Notes: generated by a model from the letters alone, not told the origin. DNA of 64,000 nt from an uncultured Paracoccaceae bacterium (GCA_947493745.1 CANLSM010000003.1:186001-250000); one strand, 5' to 3'. Shown: positions 44,923 to 54,016, numbered from the stretch's first letter. Numbers and translations: made by a program.

Positions 44923-45312
44923 TTATTGCCCAACAAGGGCGCGCATGCGGGCCAGATCCTCATGCGTCGCTCTTCGGTTAGCGACAGTCCGGCCCTGCGG
45001 GTCCACCAGGCGGTAACGACCGTTCAGAATCCGTTCATCCCAACCGTTCGCATAGCGCAGGTGCAGATCGGCTAGGGTGCCTTCCCGTTGCTCGGAGCCA
45101 CGGCGATCCCTGTCTCTGCCGTCATTGTCATCGTCATCATTTCCGCTGCCCGACCCGCTATTGTCATCATCATCGCCACCGCGTCCGCGCCCCTTTTCGG
45201 CATAGGCATAGTCTACTCCATAGCCGAAATTGCCGTCCGCCGTCAGTTCAACGCTGATAGGAAATGGCAGGAGAAGGATGGCCATACATATGATCCTGAA
45301 AAGCTTCGACAT
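44923..45312 (-). CDS. Exported protein with Asp/Ser/Gly-rich segment
   Basis: The protein has 129 residues with a signal peptide (MSKLFRIICMAILLLPFPIS). A low-complexity stretch at about 41-72 of Asp, Ser, Gly, Asn and Arg could bind cations. The C-terminal part YANGWDERILNGRYRLVDPQ and RRATHEDLARMR looks conserved and similar to small proteins in other Rhodobacterales. It is convergent with the response regulator, with stops adjacent. The function is unknown. Confidence 0.7.
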   Translation of the reverse strand: MSKLFRIICMAILLLPFPISVELTADGNFGYGVDYAYAEKGRGRGGDDDDNSGSGSGNDDDDNDGRDRDRRGSEQREGTLADLHLRYANGWDERILNGRYRLVDPQGRTVANRRATHEDLARMRALVGQ

Positions 45313-45369
45313 GGTTTTCCATAAAATAGAAGTCGCCCAGAATCAGAGCCCTGTCCCCCGCTCAAAGCG

Positions 45370-45640
45370 TTAGCTCCGAGCGGGGGATCTGGCATCAGAC
45401 CATAGTTTGACAATCATCTGTCCAGGGGGCCGAATCGCAGGCCCTAGCCCCAGCACTCGGAATGCTCGGCCACGCCGGGCGACCTCGAAAGAACCGTCGC
45501 CCTCGGCGGCGACCGGGGCCGTTTCCATCGTTGGCGGGGTCAGGCCGAAGTCGGCGACGGGCGATGCGGCCGCCAGGCTTGGGGCTATGAACCCCCGCGG
45601 CCGCGCAGACTGCGCCTGCAAAGAGATGAAGTGCTTTCAT
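45370..45640 (-). pseudogene. Small exported protein gene with one-base frameshift
   Basis: The first frame, from ATG 45640, gives MKALHLFAGAVCAAAG, half a signal peptide, then becomes implausible. A second frame supplies FIAPSLAAASPVADFGLTPP and continues to 45370. Dropping one G from the G5 run (C5 at 45592-45596 on the plus strand) joins them into a normal secreted protein of about 90 residues ending MIVKLWSDARSPARS. It is either a true frameshift or a sequencing error at a homopolymer. The family is not recognised. Confidence 0.55.
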
Positions 45641-46176
45641 GGGATGCTTCCCTTGTTTTCAAGCAATGATCACAAAATCGCAAGTGGCGGCTTCCGGCGA
45701 TATTGACGATGGGCGCAACAAATCCACACAGAGGTCTTTTCCAGTTTCAGACCCATGTCCGATGTCACGGCGCAGCGACACGAGCCCCAGCTTGTGATGG
45801 CCCGGCATGAACCGATTGCGACATTTGATCCCGCCCGGTCGCAAATGGCCGGATACTGCCGGTAAGTCTGGGCAGATCGAGAAAAGCGGTGGTGTACCCA
45901 TGCCCCCATATCTCGGCTGCGGTTCAACGGTGATCTGCGATTAATTTGAGCGTGGGCCGCGAATAACAGCAAGTCGTGCCAAGCGTACCGGTCCGTCCAT
46001 GCGGTCAATCTGCCAAATCCGTTGTCCGCAATTGGTGGTCAACAGGCGCTCCGTCCTCCGTCGCGGCCATCTTACCAAAACAACCAACAGCCCTGACTGG
46101 CCAAACCGTCAGATGATTGCTCCGAGCCCAAAGTTCCAGATGCTGCACGATGCGCAAATGTCGGTTATCGACTTCA
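45641..46176. other. Gap of 536 bp without a confident gene
   Basis: Only short overlapping frames with rare-residue composition cross this stretch on both strands. It lies between two decayed loci and the LysR gene and may contain remnants. No repeat, hairpin with T-run or RNA gene was made out. Confidence 0.5.
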
Positions 46177-47049
46177 CTACGCCTGCGTGCGCGTAATCTC
46201 ACGGATCAAATCATTTGTCTCTGGTCTCGTCGTTTGGTGCCGATAACGAAGAGCAGAAACAGTTCGCGAAATTTCAAGGCCGTCGATGGGTATCGACACG
46301 AGGCCTATGTCTGCGGGAATTGCCGTGGTCGGCAAGATCACCGCACCTGACCCTTGCCGCGCAAGTTCAACTAACCAATCCACGCGATTTGATCGATAGG
46401 CCGCGTAGAGTTCGTGACCATGATCCGCACATGTCCCATGCAAAGCATCCCGCATTTCGCAATTTGGTCGGTCAAGCATGTCAGTTTCAGCAAGAGTCGA
46501 AAGAGAAATGGCATTTAGTTCAGACAACGGGTGCGACCTTGACACCACCACCTTGTAGTCCTCTTCATAGAGCTGATCTATTCGATAGAGGTCTTCACTG
46601 ACCTTCTCTGCCGTGACTACGACGTCAAATTCACCATCTCGCAACCCGACGAGAAGCTCGGAAGATGATGCCACGATCAATTCAATTTCGGCTTGCGGCA
46701 ATCGCGTACGAATACGCTCCATAGCTGCCGAAATTCTGTTGTGTCCAATCGTTTCGCCGACACCGACAGAGATTGGAACCCGCTCCAAACGCATATGACG
46801 GACCGCCTCTGCCTTGGCTTGTCGCGTCTCATCATGAACCTTCTGCAGCCTTGGTTGCATGAGTTTTCCGAGGGCCGTAAGCCTGCATCCCGCACGGTCC
46901 CTTACAAACAGGTCACCTCCAAGCTCGTTTTCAAGCTTCTTGATCGCAGTCGTCAAGGAAGGTTGGGAGACATTGGAGGCACTGGCTGCGTGGGTAAAGT
47001 TTCGATGCTCGCAGACAGCGAGAAAATACCTGATCTGGTTCATTTCCAT
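46177..47049 (-). CDS. LysR-family transcriptional regulator
   Basis: The protein has 290 residues from ATG 47049; nearby upstream and downstream ATGs are possible. The N-terminal helix-turn-helix reads FTHAASASNVSQPSLTTAIK, followed by the linker helix ENELGGDLFVRDRAG and a substrate-binding domain. It is divergent from the exported ABM-like gene, and an operator-like inverted repeat lies between them, so it probably regulates that gene. The inducer is unknown. Confidence 0.9.
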   Translation of the reverse strand: MEMNQIRYFLAVCEHRNFTHAASASNVSQPSLTTAIKKLENELGGDLFVRDRAGCRLTALGKLMQPRLQKVHDETRQAKAEAVRHMRLERVPISVGVGETIGHNRISAAMERIRTRLPQAEIELIVASSSELLVGLRDGEFDVVVTAEKVSEDLYRIDQLYEEDYKVVVSRSHPLSELNAISLSTLAETDMLDRPNCEMRDALHGTCADHGHELYAAYRSNRVDWLVELARQGSGAVILPTTAIPADIGLVSIPIDGLEISRTVSALRYRHQTTRPETNDLIREITRTQA

Positions 47050-47096
47050 CGCCGCATTCTCCGTCACATCTCAATCCAAGCCATCAAAACAACTTC

Positions 47097-47113
47097 GATA
47101 GGCCATGTCTATC
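47097..47113. promoter_or_regulatory. LysR-type operator between divergent genes
   Basis: GATAGGCCATGTCTATC is a perfect 5-7-5 inverted repeat of the T-N11-A class, with near-symmetric TT/AA flanks. It lies 48 bp before the lysR start and 97 bp before the ABM-like gene, the usual place for the LysR autoregulatory site. Confidence 0.6.
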
Positions 47114-47209
47114 AAAGAATAGAAGTTCGGAATTGGAGTCCGAGGCATCCAGCATGGAACAAGAGTGCATCGAAACCAAACACGATGAACTTCAATTCAG
47201 GAGACGACC

Positions 47210-47929
47210 ATGAAAACGCAAATCCTTCAGACACTCGCCGCACTGGCTCTGATCACAACTTCTGCAATTGCACAGGACAACCCAATGGAAAATCACGCTG
47301 CTAGCTACATCGCCATGCCCGCCGCTGAAGGCCAGACCGAAGCATTCGCCGAATTTCTGACCGGAGCGGCACCGATTGTGAACGAAACCGAGCCGGGCAC
47401 TGTGCTTTGGTTTGCACTTCAAGCTGACGATACACTCGCGATCTTTGACATCTTCGCAGATGAAGAAGCACGCAACGCTCACTTCTCAGGAACTGTTGCC
47501 GCGGCTTTGAACCAAAACGCTGACGTGCTGGTCGCCGGGGGATGGGACGACGGTGTTGTCGCGAATATCAACAACTCCGATGTCCTGTCGGTGAAGGAAC
47601 CGGTTGATCTCTACACGGCAACGACCGCAACTTACATCAAGCTCGAAGCTGCTCCAGGCAAAGGCCCCGAATTGGCAGCCTTGCTGACCGCAGCCGGCTC
47701 CATCGTCGCAGACACCGAACCCAAGACACTGTTCTGGGCGGCGCTGCAGATTGACGAGAACAACTTTGCAATCTTCGACATCTTTGCCGACAACTCAGGC
47801 CGCGAAGCGCACTTTGCCGGACAAGTCGCCGGACTACTGAATGAAAAGGCTTCAGAATTGGTCTCAGGCGGATGGGATGACGGTGTGGTGGCAAACGTCC
47901 ACAATTTCGACATCCTCGCTATCAAGTAA
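47210..47929 (+). CDS. Exported protein with two ABM-like domains
   Basis: The protein has 239 residues with a signal peptide (MKTQILQTLAALALITTSAIA). Two repeats of about 95 residues follow. Each contains TEP.T..W.ALQ..., FAIFDIFAD (or LAIFDIFAD), AHF.G.VA..LN and GGWDDGVVAN, the pattern of dimeric alpha-beta barrel (antibiotic biosynthesis monooxygenase-like) domains. One chain with both halves could form a full barrel. Export is unusual for such proteins. It is divergent from a lysR gene and followed by a terminator hairpin. The substrate is unknown. Confidence 0.75.
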   Translation: MKTQILQTLAALALITTSAIAQDNPMENHAASYIAMPAAEGQTEAFAEFLTGAAPIVNETEPGTVLWFALQADDTLAIFDIFADEEARNAHFSGTVAAALNQNADVLVAGGWDDGVVANINNSDVLSVKEPVDLYTATTATYIKLEAAPGKGPELAALLTAAGSIVADTEPKTLFWAALQIDENNFAIFDIFADNSGREAHFAGQVAGLLNEKASELVSGGWDDGVVANVHNFDILAIK

Positions 47930-47950
47930 TCTTGAAGTGACTTGAGAAAG

Positions 47951-47979
47951 AAGTGCCCGTTGCAACGCATCGGGCGCTT
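47951..47979 (+). terminator. Terminator-like hairpin after the ABM-like gene
   Basis: AAGTGCCCG pairs with CGGGCGCTT (one G-T pair) across an 11-base loop, 21 bp after the stop, followed by a T-rich stretch. It probably ends the monocistronic transcript. Confidence 0.6.
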
Positions 47980-48243
47980 TGCTGTTTGAATTTAGATTCC
48001 ACCCCAAAGCGGTTCTCTGTTTGCGGGTGAGTCAAGGATTTGGGCTCATTGTCTTTCGGGGCCGTGGTTCTCTACGAAGTCGGTGATGCCGCTTCATGAT
48101 GGCGTCCGGGAGCTGATCGGCCAAAGTGTCATTCGCGAAGTTGGCCAATGGCCACGTCTGCCGCTTTAGGCTGGCTTGATCCGCCTCCGTCCCGAAGGAC
48201 GCCGAACCTGCCTCCTCTCTCGGGCAGGTGTTCCGGTTTTGCG
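47980..48243. other. Noncoding flank 3' of the IS110 transposase
   Basis: The 264-bp stretch has no gene-like frame. A hairpin at 48206-48229 (ACCTGCC against GGCAGGT) lies close to the transposase stop. IS110-family elements have no terminal inverted repeats and keep a structured noncoding end, so the element's right boundary probably lies here but could not be placed. Confidence 0.4.
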
Positions 48244-49283
48244 CTAGGTTTGGGCCTCCATGCTCACTTCAAAGACGGTTCCGTCGCGCCAGATGCAGTG
48301 CAGGATGACCGCGAGTTTGCGTGATGCCGCCACGGTAGTTTTCTTGAAGCCCTTGCGGTCCTGCAAGCGCTTGGCCCACACCAGCAAGGTGAAGGCTTTC
48401 GCACCTGGGTGATCAGCGTCGTCGCGGCCGAGTAGAGCAATCGCCGCAGATTGCGATCGCCGCATTTCGAGATGCGCCCAGACCAATCCATATCGCCGGA
48501 TTGATGTCGTCTTGGCGTGAGGCCAAGGAACGCGCCAACGTCCCTCGATCTCTTGAACCGCTGGGCATCATCAAGCTTTGCGATAAGTGACAGCGCGACC
48601 ACGGGGCCGACGCCCGGTACGGTCATGAGGCGACGGGCAAGATCGCTCTCACGCGCAATGGCCTTGAGTTCGTCGTCCATCGCTTCCGTTGCTGCGCAGA
48701 GAGCCTTGTGGATCGGGTTGAACATTTCGGTGATGACACTGATTGCCGGACCGGTCTCAGCTGCTGAAGCAAGCTGGTCGAGAAATCCCTGCCGCAGTTT
48801 CGTGCGATGGACCGAGCCCATGTAAATACCGAAAGTCTTCAGAATCCCGCGCACATGCCCTTCCAGATCTTTACGCATCTTGATGAGACGCTCCCGCGTG
48901 CCGATCAACACCCGGACCCGTTCAGAGGCCTCGCTTCGAATATGGACCTGGGTGAACCAACCGGTGCGGGCCAGATGTGCTAGCCCTTCCGCGTCGCCCA
49001 GATCGGACTTGTTGATCCGCCCAGACAAGGCCTTGTGCGCGAGGCGAGCATCAATGCGGATTATCGGTAGGCCGCGCTTCTCCAATTCGCGGGTCAGCCA
49101 AATGGCCAGAATTCCACTTTCGTGGACAACGCGCTCCAGATCGGATGCATGCTCATGGACGAAGGCAGCAATCCGATCTGGATCCGACGCTGTCTCTCCA
49201 CGGGCCAGGATCGTGCCCTGCGCGTCAACAACACAGATCGAGACGGATTTGAGGGATACATCCAGGCCAACATAATGGGACAT
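48244..49283 (-). pseudogene. IS110-family transposase, frameshifted near the C-terminus
   Basis: The main frame (49283 to 48264) encodes the DEDD RuvC-like N-terminal domain beginning MSHYVGLDVSLKSVSICV, the coiled middle and the C-terminal domain with VPGVGPVVALSL and RNLRRLLYSAA. After TLITQVRK it becomes unnatural, while the next frame supplies the expected end, FTLLVWAKRLQDRKGFKK and SRKLAVILHCIWRDGTVF, ending at 48244. A one-base indel near 48400 therefore separates them. The inserted element lies between the ABM-like gene and the BCCT gene. Confidence 0.8.
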
Positions 49284-49623
49284 GGTCGTTCTCCTCTACG
49301 GCTTGCGATTTGTGAGGCCAGCTTACTGGACCTCGTTTGCCCGAGGAGAGCGATCACCGCAAACACACCATGTCATCCGGCAACTGGAGCGAATTGGCGC
49401 TCCGTCCCGCGTTGCGGTCATCCGGTATGTTTCCGAAAACCATGATCCTATAGGACGCCGTCCAGGGGCAGTTCAGGGCCCCATTGCTGTCTTCTCTCAG
49501 CACCAACAATTGAAGGATCTAGCGAGAACGGTTCGCAAGTTCCAGATCAGCCCTATTGGCCGAAACTTGCCAGAGGGGCGTGCAGGGATGTAGCATCGAG
49601 ATATCCCAACAATGGAAGCCATC
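49284..49623. other. Noncoding flank 5' of the IS110 transposase
   Basis: The 340 bp upstream of the transposase and before the BCCT gene hold no convincing gene. In IS110 elements the bridge RNA that guides target and donor recognition is encoded in such a noncoding end; this could be its remnant, but no structure was derived by hand. The part at 49399-49455 resembles 51321-51376 beyond the BCCT gene. Confidence 0.4.
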
Positions 49624-51225
49624 ATGTCAGACACAAAAAAGCGGCTCGATCCGGACCCTAGAATCTGGGACTTCGAAACCGAATACGAACTGGGTCAGGA
49701 CAATATCCGGCCGTTCGGTCTCGACATACACAATCCGGTTTTTCTGATCTCAAGCGTCCTCATTGCGGCATTCGTGCTTTTGTCACTTGCCAACCAGGAA
49801 GCGTCGGCCGAATTTTTCGGGTGGTTGCGACCCTGGCTGACAAGCACCTTCGACTGGTTTCTGGTGCTGTCTGTAAACGCGATTACGCTGTTCTGTCTCG
49901 CGCTGATCATCCTGCCTGTCGGCTCGGTCAGGATCGGTGGAAAGGACGCCAAACCAGACTATTCCTACGCCGGTTGGATTGCGATGATGTTTGCGGCCGG
50001 CATTGGTATCGGCCTGTTGTTCTTTGGTGTATTGGAGCCGACATACTACAATTTCGCTGAAGGAGGAGCTGCGCACCCGCTTGGCATCGACGATCAAACA
50101 CCGGGAAATGAGTATATCGGGATCGTGGGTACCATTCACCATTGGGGCCTTGAGGGCTGGGCAGTCTATGCGGCAGTTGGGCTCGCGCTCGCGATTTTCG
50201 CCTATAACCTAAACCTACCGCTCACGTTACGATCAGCGTTTTATCCAATTCTCGGAGAGCGCATCTGGGGCTGGTGGGGCCATACAATTGATACGTTGGC
50301 CGTGTTTGCAACCTTGTTCGGCTTGACGACGTCCCTCGGACTTGGTGCTCAGCAGGTTGCCGCAGGTCTCAATGAGGTGTTCGGTATTGAACCAAGCAAC
50401 ACGGTTTATGTGCTTCTCATCATAGGCATTACGCTCATTGCACTCGGGTCCGTTTGCCTTGGCATGGATGCCGGGGTGAAACGGCTTTCAGAGATCAACA
50501 TGGTCATGGCCGTGGGGCTATTCATCTTTGTTCTGCTGGTGACAGGGATCGGTACTGCCATCTCACGCTATTTCAGCGTCATGACGGATTACGTGTTGCT
50601 GCTACCCGCTCTGTCAAATCCATTCGGGCGTGAAGATACCAGCTTCTTCCATGGATGGACGACCTTCTACTGGGCCTGGTGGATTTCGTGGTCACCCTTT
50701 GTTGGCATGTTCATTGCCCGCATCTCAAGGGGCCGTACCGTGCGCGAGTTCGTGCTTTGCGCGCTCATTGCTCCGACAATGGTCTGTGCGCTTTGGATGT
50801 CGACCTTCGGTGGCGCTGCCATCGACATGCTGAACGCCGGCGGCGCGGAAGGCGTCAGGGCGACAGTCATTGATGCATACAAGCCCGAAGGAGCACTGTT
50901 CGGGTTCCTGAAAGAGCTTCCGTTCTATTCGGTCATCGCGCCGATTTCTCTGGTGCTGATTATCATCTTCTTCGTCACATCGTCCGATTCCGGGTCGTTG
51001 GTGATCGATACGATCACAGCCGGTGGAAAGATGGATGCGCCTGTGGTGCAGCGCGTGTTCTGGTGTACCCTCGAAGGGCTTGTGGCGATAGCACTGCTCC
51101 TCGGCGGTGGCCTGGCGGCGCTACAAGGTGCGGCGGTGTCCACGGGCATACCCTTCACCATTGTGGTGTTGATAATGTGCTATTGCCTTTGGCGCGCACT
51201 GAGGGCCGAACGCGCCAAGCTTTAG
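49624..51225 (+). CDS. BCCT-family transporter (betaine/carnitine/choline)
   Basis: The protein has 533 residues from ATG 49624, which has GGAAG upstream; ATG 49612 is an alternative. Twelve membrane helices are expected. The family signature is FYWAWWISWSPFVGMFIARI followed by SRGRTVREF. It imports quaternary ammonium compounds or related zwitterions with Na+ or H+; the osmoprotectant or catabolic substrate is not certain. It is monocistronic, between an IS110 remnant and a convergent lysR gene. Confidence 0.92.
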   Translation: MSDTKKRLDPDPRIWDFETEYELGQDNIRPFGLDIHNPVFLISSVLIAAFVLLSLANQEASAEFFGWLRPWLTSTFDWFLVLSVNAITLFCLALIILPVGSVRIGGKDAKPDYSYAGWIAMMFAAGIGIGLLFFGVLEPTYYNFAEGGAAHPLGIDDQTPGNEYIGIVGTIHHWGLEGWAVYAAVGLALAIFAYNLNLPLTLRSAFYPILGERIWGWWGHTIDTLAVFATLFGLTTSLGLGAQQVAAGLNEVFGIEPSNTVYVLLIIGITLIALGSVCLGMDAGVKRLSEINMVMAVGLFIFVLLVTGIGTAISRYFSVMTDYVLLLPALSNPFGREDTSFFHGWTTFYWAWWISWSPFVGMFIARISRGRTVREFVLCALIAPTMVCALWMSTFGGAAIDMLNAGGAEGVRATVIDAYKPEGALFGFLKELPFYSVIAPISLVLIIIFFVTSSDSGSLVIDTITAGGKMDAPVVQRVFWCTLEGLVAIALLLGGGLAALQGAAVSTGIPFTIVVLIMCYCLWRALRAERAKL

Positions 51226-51232
51226 GTCATTG

Positions 51233-51258
51233 GCTGCGGGCGGTTCGCCGCTCGCAGC
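51233..51258. terminator. UUCG-tetraloop hairpin after the BCCT gene
   Basis: GCTGCG-G-GCGG pairs with CCGC-T-CGCAGC around TTCG, giving a stable stem-loop 7 bp after the BCCT stop. It has no T-run, so it may be a transcript-stabilising 3' end or a weak terminator. Confidence 0.5.
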
Positions 51259-51338
51259 AGAATGAGAGCAAGGCCAAAATCTGGCCGCGAACCAATTGGT
51301 ATCGTCGGTTCTGAATTTCCGCTCCATTCGTGCCGCAA

Positions 51339-52331
51339 TCATTCGCCGTGTTTCCGAGAATGATGATCCTGGCGGAAGTCGTCTGAGCCCATATCTCCCG
51401 ATTTCTGTCCCGCAGCGAACGGTCGCTGGCGCGAAGCTGGAGGCATGTTGCCTCTCAGGAAATCGATCATAACCCGTACTTTCTGGGGAAGGTATGAGCG
51501 GTTCGGATAGAGCGCCCAGGCGGCTGTCTCAAACACGCTCGCAGTGCAGTCGTAGTCCTGAAAAAGCGCGACAAGACGGCCGGTTCGCAGATCATCTCCG
51601 ATCAGCCAGTCGGCCAATATCGCGACGCCAAGGCCCATACCGGCCGCACGGCGCAGAGCCAGCGCGTTCGAGAACATGAGGTTGCCGCGAACGGCGACAG
51701 TGAAAGGCGCTTCATCGCCGCTGCGGAATGTCCAGTTGTCCTGCAGTCCCGGAAGTGCAAACCGCAGGCAATTCAGTCCTGCGAGATCGGTCGGGTGCGC
51801 CACCGGCTCTTGCTCAACGAGAAACTCCGGACTTGCCACAACACGGTAGCGTGTCTGCATCAACCGGGTTGAGACAAGATCGCCTTTCGGCGCGGGAGCA
51901 AGCCGGATGGCCAGATCAATCCCGTTCTCGACGAGGTCGAGATTGGCATCACTGCTTCGCAGATCGATGGTGATGTCGGGGTAGCGTGCCTGAAACGATG
52001 GCAACAGAGGTACGATCATCTGGTGCGCAAAGGCGACTGACGCGGTGATGCGCAACAGGCCCGAAGGCTGACCGCGCAACCCGCGCGCATCCTCACGCGC
52101 CGCATCCATTTCCTCGATCAACGGCTCAAGACGGGTGAGATAGGTCTGACCTTCTTCGGTGACAGTGAGGCGGCGCGTTGTGCGTTGGAACAACCGGATG
52201 CCGAGATCGGCCTCTATTCCGGCAACCGTTCGGGACACCGAAGACGGGTCGATATCAAGTGCACGTGCCGCACCTGCGATGCTTCCATGGGTCCGAACGA
52301 GCAGGACAGTCTTGAGAGAGGCAATGTCCAT
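51339..52331 (-). CDS. LysR-family transcriptional regulator
   Basis: The protein has 330 residues. The N-terminal helix-turn-helix is GSIAGAARALDIDPSSVSRT, followed by ETDLGIRLF-type linker residues and an effector domain similar to regulators of oxidative or azo compound response. The C-terminal tail after about residue 295 (Arg/Gln/His-rich) looks non-native and may come from added sequence. It is divergent from the azoreductase/SDR genes, with two palindromes in the 95-bp gap, so it probably controls them. Confidence 0.9.
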   Translation of the reverse strand: MDIASLKTVLLVRTHGSIAGAARALDIDPSSVSRTVAGIEADLGIRLFQRTTRRLTVTEEGQTYLTRLEPLIEEMDAAREDARGLRGQPSGLLRITASVAFAHQMIVPLLPSFQARYPDITIDLRSSDANLDLVENGIDLAIRLAPAPKGDLVSTRLMQTRYRVVASPEFLVEQEPVAHPTDLAGLNCLRFALPGLQDNWTFRSGDEAPFTVAVRGNLMFSNALALRRAAGMGLGVAILADWLIGDDLRTGRLVALFQDYDCTASVFETAAWALYPNRSYLPQKVRVMIDFLRGNMPPASRQRPFAAGQKSGDMGSDDFRQDHHSRKHGE

Positions 52332-52334
52332 TCG

Positions 52335-52347
52335 TGCAAAATTTGCA
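52335..52347. promoter_or_regulatory. Palindrome at the lysR start (operator-like)
   Basis: TGCAAAATTTGCA is a perfect inverted repeat (TGCAAA-A-TTTGCA) four bases before the lysR ATG at 52331. Its position suits autorepression by the LysR protein. Confidence 0.5.
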
Positions 52348-52395
52348 TGACATTCATATCAGATCAATTGTTTTTCGCGTGTTGCGCAGGAAATA

Positions 52396-52409
52396 GAACG
52401 ATCTCGTTC
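52396..52409. promoter_or_regulatory. Palindrome upstream of the azoreductase gene
   Basis: GAACGATCTCGTTC has perfect 6-bp arms (GAACGA/TCGTTC) around TC and lies 17 bp before ATG 52427. It may be an operator for the azoR-SDR operon. Confidence 0.45.
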
Positions 52410-52426
52410 CAACCAATGAGGTCCCC

Positions 52427-53044
52427 ATGTCTACTCTTCTTCGCATCGACAGCAGTTCACGGGTCGAAGGCTCCCACTCCAGCCAACTTGCTGATCAGGC
52501 CGAGACGCATTGGCGAGCGGCCAACCCACAGGGTCAGGTGGTGTTTCGCCATCTGGGGCAGGATCCCGTTCCGGTTCTGTCGCAAGGCACCATCACAGGC
52601 TTCTTCACGCCCGAAGACGCGATGACCGACGAGATGCGCGCAGCAACGGCGCTGTCTGATGAACTGATCGATGAATTGCAAAACGCGGACACGCTGCTGT
52701 TGGCCGTCCCGATCTACAATTTTTCCGTTCCCGCAGCGCTCAAATGCTGGATTGATCAGATCACCCGTATCGGACGTACCTTTGCCTATGAGGATGGCGC
52801 GTTTCGCGGTCTCACGCGGACCCGCCGCGCTATCGTTGTTTGCGCATACGGGGCCGACGGGTATCTGGACGGCCAACCGTTCACACAGGCCAACTTTCTC
52901 GAACCCTATCTGCGCTTTCTGCTGTCTTTCCTGGGCATCGAGGACGTCGAGGTCGTCTCTGTCCAAGCCACCACCGCCGATCCGGAAACCGTCGCGGCGA
53001 ATGTCAGCAAGGCCGAGGCCGATCTGGCTGCGGTTGCGGCCTGA
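52427..53044 (+). CDS. FMN-dependent NADH-azoreductase
   Basis: The protein has 205 residues with a flavodoxin-like fold: LLRIDSSSRVEGSHS (FMN phosphate loop) and the active-site motif VPIYNFSVPAALKCWIDQI, typical of AzoR. The family reduces quinones and azo compounds with NADH and protects against thiol-reactive electrophiles. An SDR gene follows 18 bp later, and a lysR gene is divergent. Confidence 0.88.
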   Translation: MSTLLRIDSSSRVEGSHSSQLADQAETHWRAANPQGQVVFRHLGQDPVPVLSQGTITGFFTPEDAMTDEMRAATALSDELIDELQNADTLLLAVPIYNFSVPAALKCWIDQITRIGRTFAYEDGAFRGLTRTRRAIVVCAYGADGYLDGQPFTQANFLEPYLRFLLSFLGIEDVEVVSVQATTADPETVAANVSKAEADLAAVAA

Positions 53045-53062
53045 AACAAAAGGGAAAACGAA

Positions 53063-53833
53063 ATGAACCGTCTCAAAGAAAAGACAGCCGTGATCACCGG
53101 TGCAAGCAGGGGCATCGGTGAGGCAGCAGCACGCTATCTCGCTGAACATGGCGCAAAGGTCGTTCGTGCAGCCCGATCGAGCGGAGCGATCGAGGCCATC
53201 GCCGCTGATATTGTCGCGAAAGGCGGGAAAGCCAGCGCATTGTCATGTGACGTGAGCGACCACCTGGCCGTTGCGGCATTGATGAGCCACGCGCAGGGCA
53301 CTTTCGGAAGTGTCGATGTTCTGGTCAACAATGCCGGGCTGATCGACCCCATTTCGCGCATCGCCGATAGCGACCCCGAGGCTTGGGGCGCCGTTGTCGA
53401 TGTCAACGTCAAGGGCGTCTATCACGGGTTGCGCTATGCGATACCTGTCATGCAGGCGCAAGGCGGGGGGACGATCATCAATATCTCGTCGGGCGCTGCA
53501 AACTCGTTTCTCGAAGGCTGGTCGCATTACTGCGCCACCAAGGCCGCGGTTCTCAGGCTCACCGGCGTGGCGCACAAGGAGTATGGTGAGGAGGGGGTGC
53601 GTGTCATCGGTCTGAGCCCCGGAACGGTCGCCACCGATATGCAGGTCGCCATAAGGAAATCCGGCATCAATCCGGTGAGCCAACTTGACCCATTGGCACA
53701 TATACCGCCCGAATGGGTCGCGCAGGCCATCGCGTGGCTGTGCACCCCTGCGGCCGACGCCTATCTGGGTCGGGATTTCTCACTCAAGACGGATGAAGGA
53801 CGCGCTGCAGTGGGTTTGCCTTGCGTTGGGTGA
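53063..53833 (+). CDS. Short-chain dehydrogenase/reductase
   Basis: The protein has 256 residues with the classical SDR motifs: TGASRGIGEAAARYL, NNAG, catalytic Ser in INISSG and YCATKAA with the Tyr-Lys pair. It continues GLSPGTVATDMQ. It is co-transcribed with azoreductase. The carbonyl substrate is unknown; a role in handling reactive aldehydes or quinone products is inferred from the operon. Confidence 0.9.
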   Translation: MNRLKEKTAVITGASRGIGEAAARYLAEHGAKVVRAARSSGAIEAIAADIVAKGGKASALSCDVSDHLAVAALMSHAQGTFGSVDVLVNNAGLIDPISRIADSDPEAWGAVVDVNVKGVYHGLRYAIPVMQAQGGGTIINISSGAANSFLEGWSHYCATKAAVLRLTGVAHKEYGEEGVRVIGLSPGTVATDMQVAIRKSGINPVSQLDPLAHIPPEWVAQAIAWLCTPAADAYLGRDFSLKTDEGRAAVGLPCVG

Positions 53834-54016
53834 TGCGGGCCGAGTGCAATCCCGGTCCTTCAAAGGGCCGGGAGCATCAATCATTCAAATCAATTGCCGC
53901 TGGAGAGCTTTGTGGCCCGCGCATCAAGCGAACACGGATATCCCCGACATGGACCAATGGCGGGAGCAGCCTGTCAGCAGTGAGGCTCGTTACCGGGAGT
54001 TGGCGCGCAGGTCCAG

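Noticed and set aside
45659-46008. 112-codon minus-strand frame in the gap before lysR
   Set aside because: Trp/Arg/His-rich composition and no homology pattern; likely chance.
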